Source: JAUHXS01 sp965213575
GTDB taxonomy: Bacteria; Bacteroidota; Bacteroidia; Chitinophagales; JAUHXS01
NCBI GenBank assembly: GCA_965213575.1
Contig: CBDBZN010000037.1
Span: 80,698-144,697, forward strand
Length of the DNA stretch: 64,000 nt
Direction: 5' to 3'
Positions 50,951 to 59,501 of the stretch are shown here, one piece after another. Both the position numbers and the translations under genes were made by a program. The first letter of the stretch is position 1. Each line of letters begins with the position of its first letter. The notes below the pieces were generated by a model. The model was not told where the DNA came from. It made no database searches and saw only the letters and a list, made by a program, of their open reading frames with translations.

Positions 50951-51301
50951 TTAACGGAACTTGCTATTAACAAATCGAATAACCTTCGATATGATATTTA
51001 TTTTGGATTTTCCATAGGCAAATGGTTGTTGAACTACCATCGGAGGCATAGGCCGATTAATTTTTTGCTGAGTATGTATAATAGGTAATGATTGATGCCT
51101 ATCACCAGGCTTAGAATTATCTTTTTGATTGTTTATAGAATTATACGCAGCCTGTCCATACACATTCAATTTCTTAGCGTGAAAGAATTTTAAAAAAGAT
51201 TTTTTATAATCTGTGTTATTATCTTTTTTTACTAAGGATTTAATCTCTTTTAATTCATTTTTTACTGATCGCGGAACGTTGTAAGAATAATAGTTTTTCA
51301 T
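50951..51301 (-). CDS. hypothetical protein, small and basic
   Basis: This is a 116-residue reading frame with a proper ATG start, no signal peptide or membrane segment, and a Lys-rich composition. It contains VKNELKEIKSLVKKD near the N-terminus, a Pro/Gln-rich middle (INRPMPPMVVQQPF) and a basic C-terminus. No family is recognised. It is supported only by frame length, start codon and position upstream of polA on the same strand; a competing rightward frame over the same DNA looks less protein-like. It could be lineage-specific. Confidence 0.4.
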   Translation of the reverse strand: MKNYYSYNVPRSVKNELKEIKSLVKKDNNTDYKKSFLKFFHAKKLNVYGQAAYNSINNQKDNSKPGDRHQSLPIIHTQQKINRPMPPMVVQQPFAYGKSKINIISKVIRFVNSKFR

Positions 51302-51422
51302 ACGAAAAGGTTTAAATGCTAATCAAATCCACTATTCAACATTAACTAATATATAAAAAATATATTATAAATTTTAATTATATCAGTAATTGCAGATTAC
51401 AATGTGGTATTTGGTGTAAATT

Positions 51423-51452
51423 TTTGAAAAGATAAAAGCTATTTTACCTTTG
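51423..51452 (+). promoter_or_regulatory. promoter of rarA (-33 TTTG and -7 TACCTTTG)
   Basis: TTTG at 51423-51426, an 18-base spacer and TACCTTTG at 51445-51452 form a consensus Bacteroidota promoter. The expected start site leaves a leader of about 30 bases before the ATG at 51490. Confidence 0.65.
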
Positions 51453-51489
51453 TAAGATTTAATATAATTTTATTTATAATTATAATCAT

Positions 51490-52755
51490 ATGATCCAAAA
51501 ACTTCCTTTAGCTGAAAGAATGCGTCCTAATTCATTATCTGAATTAATAGGGCAAGAGCATATAGTAGGAGAAGGGAAAGTTTTACACGCTACTTTAAAA
51601 AGTGGGAATATCCCTTCTATGATATTTTGGGGCCCTCCCGGCGTGGGTAAAACTACCTTAGCCAATATTATAGCAAAAGAGACGGGGTTGCCGTTTTATC
51701 CATTAAGCGCTATCAAAGCCGGTGTAAAAGAGGTGAGGGAAGTTATAGAAACAGCCGGAAAACAGCAAGGTGCTATTTTATTCATTGATGAAATCCATCG
51801 ATTCAGCAAATCTCAACAAGATTCTTTATTAGGAGCAGTAGAAAAAGGAATAATTAAATTAATTGGAGCAACTACAGAAAATCCTTCATTTGAGGTGATC
51901 TCGGCATTATTGTCTCGCTGTCAGGTTTATACCTTAAATGCTATGACGGAGTCCGAGTTGACTGCTTTGCTTCACAGAGCGATACAAGGAGATGTGGTTT
52001 TAAAGCATTTGGACATTCAATTAAAAGAAACGGCAGCACTGATCAGGTTATCAGGTGGCGATGCCAGAAAAATACTCAACTTATTGGAGATCGTAATAGA
52101 TTCTATTGAAGCTAATATAAAAGTAATTACCAATGAAAAGGTCGCTGAAGTCATTCAGCAAAAAGCAGCTTTGTACGACAAAAATGGGGAGCAGCATTAT
52201 GACATTATTTCTGCTTTTATTAAATCCATTAGAGGCAGTGATCCCAACGCTGCAGTTTATTGGTTGGCTCGTATGATTGAGGGTGGAGAAGACCCTAAGT
52301 TTATCGCCCGTAGACTGCTCATTTTAGCTTCTGAAGACATAGGTAATGCTAATCCAACGGCATTGGTGATTGCCAATAATTGTTTTCAAGCGGTTAATGT
52401 TGTCGGTTATCCGGAGTGCAGAATTATTTTAAGTCAAACGGTTACGTATTTAGCCTCATCAGCAAAAAGTAACGCAGCATATATGGCGATTAATCGAGCT
52501 CAACAGCTAGTGAAGGAAACGGGTGATTTACCGGTGCCGCTCCATATCCGCAACGCTCCTACTAAATTGATGAAATCTATGGATTATGGCAAGGATTATA
52601 AATATTCGCATGATTATGAAAATAATTTTGCTGCTCAGGAGTATTTACCTGATAAACTAGTGAATAAAAAATTATATGATCCGGGAAACAATGCTCGTGA
52701 AAATGAGCTGAGAAAATATTTAAAAAGCTTGTGGAAAGAGAAGTATGGATATTAA
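51490..52755 (+). CDS. rarA: replication-associated recombination protein RarA (MgsA-type AAA+ ATPase)
   Basis: This 421-residue AAA+ ATPase acts at stalled replication forks and is related to clamp loaders. Walker A is GPPGVGKTTLANI, Walker B is LFIDEIHRFSKSQQD, sensor 1 is GATTENPSFE and the arginine-finger region is ALLSRCQV. The C-terminal tetramerisation domain includes FIKSIRGSDPNAAVYWLARM and KSMDYGKDYKYSHDYE, both typical of the family. It has its own consensus promoter and converges with prmC. Confidence 0.95.
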   Translation: MIQKLPLAERMRPNSLSELIGQEHIVGEGKVLHATLKSGNIPSMIFWGPPGVGKTTLANIIAKETGLPFYPLSAIKAGVKEVREVIETAGKQQGAILFIDEIHRFSKSQQDSLLGAVEKGIIKLIGATTENPSFEVISALLSRCQVYTLNAMTESELTALLHRAIQGDVVLKHLDIQLKETAALIRLSGGDARKILNLLEIVIDSIEANIKVITNEKVAEVIQQKAALYDKNGEQHYDIISAFIKSIRGSDPNAAVYWLARMIEGGEDPKFIARRLLILASEDIGNANPTALVIANNCFQAVNVVGYPECRIILSQTVTYLASSAKSNAAYMAINRAQQLVKETGDLPVPLHIRNAPTKLMKSMDYGKDYKYSHDYENNFAAQEYLPDKLVNKKLYDPGNNARENELRKYLKSLWKEKYGY

Positions 52756-52757
52756 AA

Positions 52758-52787
52758 GTTTGTAATTAATAATTACAAATTACAAAC
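52758..52787. terminator. A+T-rich hairpin at the rarA/prmC convergence
   Basis: GTTTGTAATT at 52758-52767 pairs with AATTACAAAC at 52778-52787 around a 10-base loop. It begins two bases after the rarA stop and covers the prmC 3' end (52766). It may be a shared terminator; the stem is weak. Confidence 0.45.
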
Positions 52788-53614
52788 CGCTCCTTACCCT
52801 GTAAATCTTCTACAATCTCTATATGTTTTAGTCCTAATCCCTCTAATAGATTTTTTACTTGCAGTGCTTTATTTTCATGAATTTCAAACAGTAACCTACC
52901 TCCTGTATTTAAATTTTTCAAAGCAAATTCTCCTATATATTTATAAAAAATCAAAGCATCTTCATTTGGTACAAATAATGCCAGATGTGGTTCGTGATGA
53001 AGAACGCTGTCGCTCATTTCTTTTTTATCCTTATTAGGAATATAAGGAGGATTGCTGACAATAATATTGTACTTTTTATCTGTCCATTTATCTTTATTAA
53101 GTATATCTACATTAATAAAATTGATAGAAAGATTATTTTTTTGAGCATTGTCTTTTGCTACTGCTAAAGCTTCGATACTTTTATCTAAAGCGTCAACTGC
53201 TATACTTGGAAGTTGTCTTTTAATGGCTAAAGCTATACAGCCGCTACCCGTACCAATATCTAATATATTCTTTGCTTTAATTTCTTTGGCAGTTTTGATG
53301 GTTAAAGCTACCAGTTCTTCTGTCTCCGGCCGTGGGATTAAAACAGCTGAATTTACTTTTAGTTTAAGATCATAGAACCAAGCTTCACCTAAAATATATT
53401 GTATTGGCTTTCCTGCTTTTAATTGTGGAAGAATGGCAAGAATTTGATTTTTTTGCTTGTTGCTTAGTGTATTTTTAGTAAGGGACAATTGTAATTTACT
53501 TAAGCCGGTAGCGTGTTCAATGGCAACAGAGAGTATGTTTTCTATTTCTCTGTTCTCATAAGTGCCTTTAAGTTCATGCCTATATTTTTCAGCGATCTCA
53601 GTAATATTTACCAT
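52766..53614 (-). CDS. prmC: release factor glutamine methyltransferase PrmC
   Basis: PrmC uses S-adenosylmethionine to methylate the Gln of the GGQ motif in peptide chain release factors. The product, about 282 residues from the ATG at 53614, has an N-terminal helical domain with the PIQYILGEAWFY segment, the SAM-binding motif ILDIGTGSGCIALAIK, and the catalytic NPPY in IVSNPPYIP. A TTG one codon upstream of the ATG is an alternative start with no practical difference. It diverges from ribD, and the two share an overlapping promoter dyad. Confidence 0.95.
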   Translation of the reverse strand: MVNITEIAEKYRHELKGTYENREIENILSVAIEHATGLSKLQLSLTKNTLSNKQKNQILAILPQLKAGKPIQYILGEAWFYDLKLKVNSAVLIPRPETEELVALTIKTAKEIKAKNILDIGTGSGCIALAIKRQLPSIAVDALDKSIEALAVAKDNAQKNNLSINFINVDILNKDKWTDKKYNIIVSNPPYIPNKDKKEMSDSVLHHEPHLALFVPNEDALIFYKYIGEFALKNLNTGGRLLFEIHENKALQVKNLLEGLGLKHIEIVEDLQGKERFVICNY

Positions 53615-53621
53615 CAATGAG

Positions 53622-53640
53622 TAACTTTAGGTCAAAGTTA
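53622..53640. promoter_or_regulatory. overlapping divergent promoter elements in a dyad (prmC/ribD)
   Basis: TAACTTT at 53622-53628 and AAAGTTA at 53634-53640 form a perfect inverted repeat around AGGTC. Leftward, 53640-53633 reads TAACTTTG, a perfect -7 element for prmC (ATG at 53614). Rightward, 53622-53629 reads TAACTTTA, one mismatch from consensus, 20 bases before the ribD ATG at 53650. The two elements are back to back, so polymerases for the two genes would compete. Confidence 0.5.
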
Positions 53641-53649
53641 AAATAATAA

Positions 53650-54690
53650 ATGAATAATGAACTATTGATGCAACGTTGCTTAGAACTAGCTCAAAAAGGG
53701 CTAGGGAGGGTGAAAACTAATCCTTTGGTCGGTGCATTGTTAGTTTATAATGATAAAATTATTGGAGAAGGATACCATGAAGTTTATGGAGAGGCACATG
53801 CAGAAGTCAATGCGATTGCCAATGTGAAAAAAGAACACCAAAAACTTATAAAAGATGCAATCTTATACGTCAACTTAGAACCTTGTTGCCATCATGGCAA
53901 AACTCCTCCATGTGTAGATTTGATTTTACAACATCAGATAAAAAAGGTTGTCGTTGCAAATGTTGATCCTAATCCATTGGTTGCAGGACAAGGGATTGAA
54001 AAATTGAGAAGTAAAGGAGTAGATGTGATCAATGGAGTTTTAGAAAAAAATGGTAAAGAATTAAATAAAAGATTTTTTGTAAATTTTTTAAAAAAACGTC
54101 CATTTATACTACTTAAATGGGCTGAAAGTCAAGATGGATTTATTGCTACTGAAGATCGCAAACGAACTAAGATAAGTGCTGATTATACTAAGTATTTAGT
54201 ACATCAATGGCGCAGCGAAGAGATGGCTATTATGGTTGGTACTAATACCGCTCAGTATGATAATCCTAAGTTAAATGTAAGATATTGGGCAGGACACAAT
54301 CCTATGCGCATACTAATAGATAAAAGTTGTAGGATTGACCTTCATAATAATATTTTCAATAAAGAATTTGGAGATACAATTGTTTACACAGCTCAAAAGA
54401 TGATTCCTGATAAAACTAATGTGATTGCTGTTCAAATTGATTTTGATGAACATCTATTAACAAATATCTTAAAAGATTTATATAAAAAAGGCATAGCTTC
54501 TGTATTGATAGAAGGAGGCAAGCAGCTATTAGAAAGCTTTCTAAAACAAGGTTTATGGGATGAAGCCAGAGTGATTAAAAGTAAGTTGGAATTGCAAAAG
54601 GGAATTAAAGCACCTCGTATCGAGAACGGGATATTAAGCAATCAATATAAATTATTAAGCGATCAAATAACAATCTATAGACCTGCATGA
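53650..54690 (+). CDS. ribD: bifunctional diaminohydroxyphosphoribosylaminopyrimidine deaminase / 5-amino-6-(5-phosphoribosylamino)uracil reductase
   Basis: This 346-residue enzyme catalyses the second and third steps of riboflavin synthesis. The N-terminal deaminase has the zinc site His50-Ala51-Glu52 and NLEPCCHHGKTPPC with Cys79 and Cys88. The C-terminal DHFR-like reductase begins with RPFILLKWAESQDGFIA, with VGTNTAQYDNPKL for substrate and ASVLIEGGKQLLESF for NADPH binding. The ATG at 53650 is clear. Its stop codon overlaps the start of the DMT permease gene (ATGA), so the permease is translationally coupled. A link to riboflavin or precursor transport is possible but not shown by sequence. 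Confidence 0.96.
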   Translation: MNNELLMQRCLELAQKGLGRVKTNPLVGALLVYNDKIIGEGYHEVYGEAHAEVNAIANVKKEHQKLIKDAILYVNLEPCCHHGKTPPCVDLILQHQIKKVVVANVDPNPLVAGQGIEKLRSKGVDVINGVLEKNGKELNKRFFVNFLKKRPFILLKWAESQDGFIATEDRKRTKISADYTKYLVHQWRSEEMAIMVGTNTAQYDNPKLNVRYWAGHNPMRILIDKSCRIDLHNNIFNKEFGDTIVYTAQKMIPDKTNVIAVQIDFDEHLLTNILKDLYKKGIASVLIEGGKQLLESFLKQGLWDEARVIKSKLELQKGIKAPRIENGILSNQYKLLSDQITIYRPA

Positions 54691-55559
54691 TATTTCTCAT
54701 ACTTAGTATTATATGCTCTTCATTGATCTTGATTGTGCTAAAAGGCATTGGTAAATATCACAGAGATCGGCTTGTTGTTATCACGATCAACTACATAGTT
54801 TGCACATTACTAGGAATCAGCTTATTAGCAACCTCACCTAGTGTTGATTTAAAAAACATACAGAGCGGCCTTATAGGACTTTGTCTTTTCTTAGGCGTTT
54901 TGTTTATTGTTGTATTTACCTTGATGAGCATGTCGGCAGAAAAAGCAGGTGTATCAGTCACCTCTGTAGCAAATAAATTATCCCTTGTTATACCGGTTTC
55001 TTTAGCTTTTTGGTTGTATAATGATACGCTGAACATATTAAAATTAGTTGGCATATTTATCGCTTTATTATCACTGATATTTGTCAGCTATAATTTTGAT
55101 AAAAAAAGCCAACAAACTAAAGTTTCGTATGTTTTATTGCCGATTTTAGTGTTTTTAGGAAGTGGAATGGTCGATGTTCTTATAAAATTTGCCCAAGATC
55201 AATATGTGTCCGGAGGAGGGTTTCATAATCTTTTTTTAGTAATGTTATTTGGCACAGCCGCTAGCTCAGGAGTGATCGCTATTTTTATAAAGAAAATTCG
55301 CAATAAGCCGGTTTCCTTAACTTGGAAAGAATTATTGTGGGGTTTCATGTTAGGCATTCCAAATTATGGATCCATTTATTTTTTAGTTAAAACGTTAGAG
55401 AAATGGGAGAGTTCTATTGTATTTCCAGTCAATAATGTAGGGATTATATTATGCGCTACTTTATTAGCGTTATTAATTTATAAAGAGCGTATTAAGCGAA
55501 CGAGTATGATCGGGTTCATATTAGCCATCATAGCGATCTTGCTCATTGCGTTTGCATAA
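54687..55559 (+). CDS. EamA/DMT superfamily permease
   Basis: This 290-residue inner-membrane protein has ten predicted helices in two five-helix halves, as in EamA transporters of metabolites or amino acids. Helices are evident from the N-terminus (FLILSIICSSLILIVL) to the last segment (MIGFILAIIAILLIAFA). The start overlaps the ribD stop as ATGA. The last 11 codons are duplicated as a fossil after the first metallopeptidase gene. Substrate is unknown; the coupling to ribD is the only hint. Confidence 0.85.
   Translation: MIFLILSIICSSLILIVLKGIGKYHRDRLVVITINYIVCTLLGISLLATSPSVDLKNIQSGLIGLCLFLGVLFIVVFTLMSMSAEKAGVSVTSVANKLSLVIPVSLAFWLYNDTLNILKLVGIFIALLSLIFVSYNFDKKSQQTKVSYVLLPILVFLGSGMVDVLIKFAQDQYVSGGGFHNLFLVMLFGTAASSGVIAIFIKKIRNKPVSLTWKELLWGFMLGIPNYGSIYFLVKTLEKWESSIVFPVNNVGIILCATLLALLIYKERIKRTSMIGFILAIIAILLIAFA
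55525..55557 (+). repeat. 33-bp source copy of a duplicated permease 3' end
   Basis: These 33 bases are the last codons of the DMT permease gene. They recur at 57482-57514 with one mismatch (C to T). The distance, 1,957 bases, equals the offset between the two metallopeptidase genes, marking the left end of a tandem duplication unit. Confidence 0.9.
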
Positions 55560-55585
55560 CATATTTTAAATATTTATCTTGGATT

Positions 55586-57481
55586 ATGCAACGGTTTATT
55601 TACATAGCAGTATTAGGTGTTATTTTTTGCAATACTTTTGCCCAACAAATTCCCGAAGGATTATATTTATGCAATGAAAAAATTACTTTTAAGCAGGGAG
55701 ATATATCTAGCAAAAAGGAAGAGGTTAAGTCTGATGTCATTGCTCGTTACTTAATTGAATCTGTCAAAAATTTACAATGTATTGGGTGTGGTTTAACTTT
55801 CGAATACGAGCGACAAAGCCTTTCGGGGAAACATTTTGCATTCACACAAACATTTCAAGATATTCCCATTTTTGGAAGTCAATTAAAAGTTAATACCGAT
55901 AAGAAAGGTAATATAAGATCAGTTGTAAATCATACTTATAATATTTCAAGTATATATGAAATAGAAGACGTCACCACAGATGAAGTAAGTTCTTTTAACC
56001 TTGAAGAGTGGGTACAAAGTAGATATGGTAACAGCACTCAAGTAAATAGTTTATATCCTGTTTGGTTTATTAATGAAGTTAGTAACTCATTAAATTATGC
56101 TTATCATATTAATATAAATAATTTATCAAATGCAATTTGTATAGAAGTGATCCTTGATAATAACCTGAATATTTTATATGAAAAAGATCAAATAGTTCAT
56201 TTTGCTGACACCACAGCAAGGGGGATGGTATTTTTGCCTGATCCACTTACCACGGCAGGAGAAGATTATGGGATTCCATACATAGATAATGATGATGCTG
56301 ATATTGAGGAACTAAATGCTCAACGTTTCGAGGTGTCTTTCCCGACAGATTTTGAAAATGATTCTTTCTTATTGAGAAATAATTTTATGGAGATAGTAGA
56401 TTTTCAAGCTCCTTATAACCCTGTGACTAAAAGTAAGACAGGAGATTTTTTCTATACAAGGGCGGATAGTAATTTTGAAGCAGTTAATGCTTATTACCAT
56501 ACTTATAATTTCCAACAGTATGTTTGGTCATTAGGATTCACTCAGTTGCCTGATACTTCTTTGTATTACGTTCACATAGATCCATCAGCGGGATACGGAG
56601 ATGAATCTTATTTCAGGCCTCCCGTATTTGGAACTACTTTAAGAATTGGTTTGGGGTATGGTGGGGTAGATGACGCCGAAGACGCGGATGTAATCGTTCA
56701 TGAATATGGCCATGCTCTTTCGTACGCTGCTGCTCCTGGATCTAATGAAGGGGACGAAAGGAAAGCTATAGATGAGGCTATTGGTGATTATTTTGCAACT
56801 ACTTATTCTCGTAATTATAATGATTATAGATGGGCAGATGTATTTACTTGGGATGGACATAACGAGTTTTGGTCAGGAAGAAGCGTTAATACTAATAAAC
56901 ATTACCCAGAAGCTATAGCTCAGCTGTCTCCTGAAAACTTGCATCTTCCGGGTGAGGTATGGTCATCCGGTTTAATAGATATAAGAGAGCAGATAGGTTG
57001 GGCTACAACAGATAGTTTGGTTTTCGAGTATTTATATACACAGTTTCGTAATATGACGATGAGAGATGCTGCAATTCTCTTTATACAAACAGATAGTTTA
57101 GTCACTAATGGAAAAAACAGCCGAGTTATACACCAAGCTTTTTGTAAGAGAGGATTTATTGAGCCTGTAGATTCCCTAGATTGTGAGCATGAGAAGTTTC
57201 CGAATACTCATCTATCCGGAATATTTAATAGAGGCGTAATTCAATTTCTGAATTCTGCTAAGTTTGCTACTGGAGAAGCTAGTTTATATATACATCTTCC
57301 ACAACAAACGCCAGCTTCATTAATGATATATAATTTAATGGGCCAACATATTAATACATTCAATTTTAATAGTCAAAATATCAAGATCAAGCCATACAGT
57401 ATTCCTAAAGGTGTGTATATTTTCAAAATCCGCACGAATGATAATTTAGAAGCTGTACATAAAATTGTGAAGCTACAATAA
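55586..57481 (+). CDS. secreted zinc metallopeptidase (fungalysin/thermolysin-like) with T9SS type A tail, copy 1
   Basis: This 631-residue exported peptidase has a signal peptide ending near NTFAQQ. Next is an FTP-like propeptide domain (about 55-125; AFTQTFQDIPIFGSQL) that would keep the enzyme inactive until cleavage, and then a gluzincin catalytic domain with HEYGH at residues 372-376. A likely third zinc ligand is Glu397 in AIDEAIGDYF. The C-terminal 80 residues are a Por-type sorting tail (ASLMIYNLMGQHINTF, IPKGVYIFKIRT). It should be secreted through T9SS as an extracellular protease for protein degradation. It is followed directly by a diverged duplicate. Confidence 0.88.
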   Translation: MQRFIYIAVLGVIFCNTFAQQIPEGLYLCNEKITFKQGDISSKKEEVKSDVIARYLIESVKNLQCIGCGLTFEYERQSLSGKHFAFTQTFQDIPIFGSQLKVNTDKKGNIRSVVNHTYNISSIYEIEDVTTDEVSSFNLEEWVQSRYGNSTQVNSLYPVWFINEVSNSLNYAYHININNLSNAICIEVILDNNLNILYEKDQIVHFADTTARGMVFLPDPLTTAGEDYGIPYIDNDDADIEELNAQRFEVSFPTDFENDSFLLRNNFMEIVDFQAPYNPVTKSKTGDFFYTRADSNFEAVNAYYHTYNFQQYVWSLGFTQLPDTSLYYVHIDPSAGYGDESYFRPPVFGTTLRIGLGYGGVDDAEDADVIVHEYGHALSYAAAPGSNEGDERKAIDEAIGDYFATTYSRNYNDYRWADVFTWDGHNEFWSGRSVNTNKHYPEAIAQLSPENLHLPGEVWSSGLIDIREQIGWATTDSLVFEYLYTQFRNMTMRDAAILFIQTDSLVTNGKNSRVIHQAFCKRGFIEPVDSLDCEHEKFPNTHLSGIFNRGVIQFLNSAKFATGEASLYIHLPQQTPASLMIYNLMGQHINTFNFNSQNIKIKPYSIPKGVYIFKIRTNDNLEAVHKIVKLQ

Positions 57482-57514
57482 CCATCATAGCGATCTTGCT
57501 TATTGCGTTTGCAT
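57482..57514 (+). repeat. 33-bp fossil of the permease 3' end between the two peptidase genes
   Basis: This is the second copy of the segment at 55525-55557, with one mismatch. It begins immediately after the stop codon of the first peptidase gene (57479-57481) and is now non-coding spacer. It shows that the tandem duplication began inside the permease gene and ended at the peptidase stop. Confidence 0.9.
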
Positions 57515-57547
57515 GATCTCTGTCTTAATTTTTGTATCTTACATACC

Positions 57548-59428
57548 ATGTTAAAAGTTTTTTACATAATAACTATATGTGCGGTTAACCTTACTGTGTT
57601 TGCTCAAATACAACACGATTTGTTAATTACAAACGAATCTATTTCTTCCTCCAAAGCTATTGATTCCACAGTAGTAGTCAGTTTGAAATCTGATGCCGTT
57701 GCGGAGTATGTTATACAAAAAGCGGCTAATCTGCAATTTGCTGGAAGCGCGCTACAATTAGATTATCAACGAAGCAGTAATTATGGACAACATTTTTCAT
57801 ATCGCCAATTATATAAATCCATCCCTATTTATCAAAGTCAAATAAAAGTCAATATTGATAATTTTGGTACGATTCGATCCGTAGCGAATCATTCGTATAA
57901 CTTAGAAACGATCTATGTTATAGAAGGAAGCATTTTTAATATCAATAGCGAAAGCATAAGTAAGTTTTTTCGTACTAAGTATGGAGTAAATACAACAGTT
58001 AGTAACATTTACCCAATATGGCTGTATAATGAAAACAAAAACAATTTGAATTATGCTTATCACCTGGAAATCGACAATTTAATCGATGGAATTTATTTAG
58101 AATTATTAATCGATGAAGATTTTAATATAATTATAGAAAATGATCGTCAAATCTATTATGTAGATACCGTAGCCAGTGGAATGGTTTTTGCTCCCGATCC
58201 ACTTACTACAGCCATGGTAGAATATGGCCCTCCGTATATAGATGGTGATGATTCTGATATAGCAGTATTAAATGCTCAGCGTTTTGAAGTAAGCTTTCCA
58301 ACTAATTTTGAAAATGATTCTTTTGTTTTAAAGAATGATTTTATGGAAATACTTGATTTTGAATCTCCATTAACGCCTATAAAAAAAAGTAAAACAGGTG
58401 ACTTTTTTTATACAAGGGCAGAGAGTGGTTTTGAAGCGGTCAATGCTTATTATCACATCAATAATTTCCAAGCGTATATTTGGTCACTAGGCTTTGACAA
58501 TTTACCGGATACTGCCACTTATAAATTAAAAGCAGATCCCCACGCTCATGGAGGAGAAGATAATTCTTCCTTTGTAGCTACCGGTAACACATTACGGCTG
58601 AAATTTGGCGAGGGTGGGGTAGATGACGCCGAAGACGCGGATGTGATCGTTCATGAATATGGTCATGCGCTTTCTTATAGTGCTTCACCGGGAACTAATA
58701 CAGGATTTGAAAGACAAGCATTAGATGAAGGCACAGGTGATTATTTTGCTGCCACATATTCTCGGGCTTATAGTGAATATGCATGGCAGAGAATTTTCAC
58801 TTGGGATGGGCATAATGAATTTTTTAATGGCAGAAATGCTAACACTAATAAACATTATCCTGAAGCTGTAGATCAGAGTATCCATAGGAGTGGTGAAATA
58901 TGGTCTTCCGCATTAATGGATATTTGGGAAAAAATTGGAAAAGCCACTACCGACAGCTTGGTATTTGCATACTTATTTACTCAATTTGAAAATATGTCTA
59001 TGAGAGATGCTGCCATACTTTTTATACAAACAGATAGTGTTTTAACAAGTGGACGAAATAGCCAAACGATTCAACAAGTTTTTTGTAAGAGAGGATTGAT
59101 CGAACCTATAGATTCTTTAGATTGCGAACCGGATTCTATTCCCGATACTACTTTACCTTCTTTTCTTTCAACTCAAAATATAAACTTTACTAATTCCGAA
59201 AAATTTGCTGTTGGAGAAGGTGACTTATATATCACTATTCCAGAAGGAACTCAAAATGCTGAAGTGCAAATCTATAATTTAATGGACCAATCAATAAATC
59301 TATTTAAACATGCTTCAGATCAACCAATCATAGTGGAATCAAGTGATTTGCCAAAGGGCATGTATTTGTTTAAAGTAGTTACAAATACTGAATTAGAAGC
59401 TATTGAGAAAATAGTTAAATTTAGATAA
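57548..59428 (+). CDS. secreted zinc metallopeptidase with T9SS type A tail, copy 2
   Basis: This is a paralogue of the preceding gene, about 626 residues from the ATG at 57548; a TTG at 57503 would add a non-signal-like leader that lies partly in the fossil sequence, so it is rejected. The order is the same: signal peptide ending NLTVFAQ, FTP-like propeptide (FSYRQLYKSIPIYQSQI), catalytic HEYGH at 369-373 with Glu394 in LDEGTGDYF, and a Por-type tail (EVQIYNLMDQSINLF, LPKGMYLFKVVT). Long blocks around the active site are nearly identical in DNA to copy 1, while the propeptide and the region before the active site differ more. Both copies appear active. Different substrate ranges may have been selected. 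Confidence 0.87.
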   Translation: MLKVFYIITICAVNLTVFAQIQHDLLITNESISSSKAIDSTVVVSLKSDAVAEYVIQKAANLQFAGSALQLDYQRSSNYGQHFSYRQLYKSIPIYQSQIKVNIDNFGTIRSVANHSYNLETIYVIEGSIFNINSESISKFFRTKYGVNTTVSNIYPIWLYNENKNNLNYAYHLEIDNLIDGIYLELLIDEDFNIIIENDRQIYYVDTVASGMVFAPDPLTTAMVEYGPPYIDGDDSDIAVLNAQRFEVSFPTNFENDSFVLKNDFMEILDFESPLTPIKKSKTGDFFYTRAESGFEAVNAYYHINNFQAYIWSLGFDNLPDTATYKLKADPHAHGGEDNSSFVATGNTLRLKFGEGGVDDAEDADVIVHEYGHALSYSASPGTNTGFERQALDEGTGDYFAATYSRAYSEYAWQRIFTWDGHNEFFNGRNANTNKHYPEAVDQSIHRSGEIWSSALMDIWEKIGKATTDSLVFAYLFTQFENMSMRDAAILFIQTDSVLTSGRNSQTIQQVFCKRGLIEPIDSLDCEPDSIPDTTLPSFLSTQNINFTNSEKFAVGEGDLYITIPEGTQNAEVQIYNLMDQSINLFKHASDQPIIVESSDLPKGMYLFKVVTNTELEAIEKIVKFR

Positions 59429-59439
59429 TCCTTTGTCGG

Positions 59440-59478
59440 CAAAACCCTTGAAGGGTTCCGAACCCTTCAAGGGTTTTG
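59440..59478. terminator. compound palindrome between the peptidase and PBP genes
   Basis: Perfect 19-bp arms (59440-59458 and 59460-59478) flank a single C. Each arm is itself a shorter palindrome (AACCCTTGAAGGGTT), so the site is a palindrome of palindromes. It lies between two converging genes and should terminate both. Similar GGGTT/AACCC compound palindromes are, to my knowledge, dispersed in other Bacteroidota genomes. Confidence 0.65.
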
Positions 59479-59501
59479 GGCCGAAAATACGCTAATCCGG
59501 C

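Noticed and set aside
50873..51088. Rightward 71-codon frame between polA and the small hypothetical gene
   Set aside because: It contains the polA promoter region on the opposite strand and has no protein-like features; the leftward frame at 50951-51301 is the better candidate.
53650..55559. DMT permease as a demonstrated riboflavin transporter
   Set aside because: Translational coupling to ribD is suggestive only; the protein has no features separating it from other EamA permeases, and no riboflavin-transporter family motif is recognised.
57503..57547. TTG at 57503 as the start of the second metallopeptidase
   Set aside because: Its first codons lie in the permease fossil and give no signal peptide; the ATG at 57548 gives a proper one.
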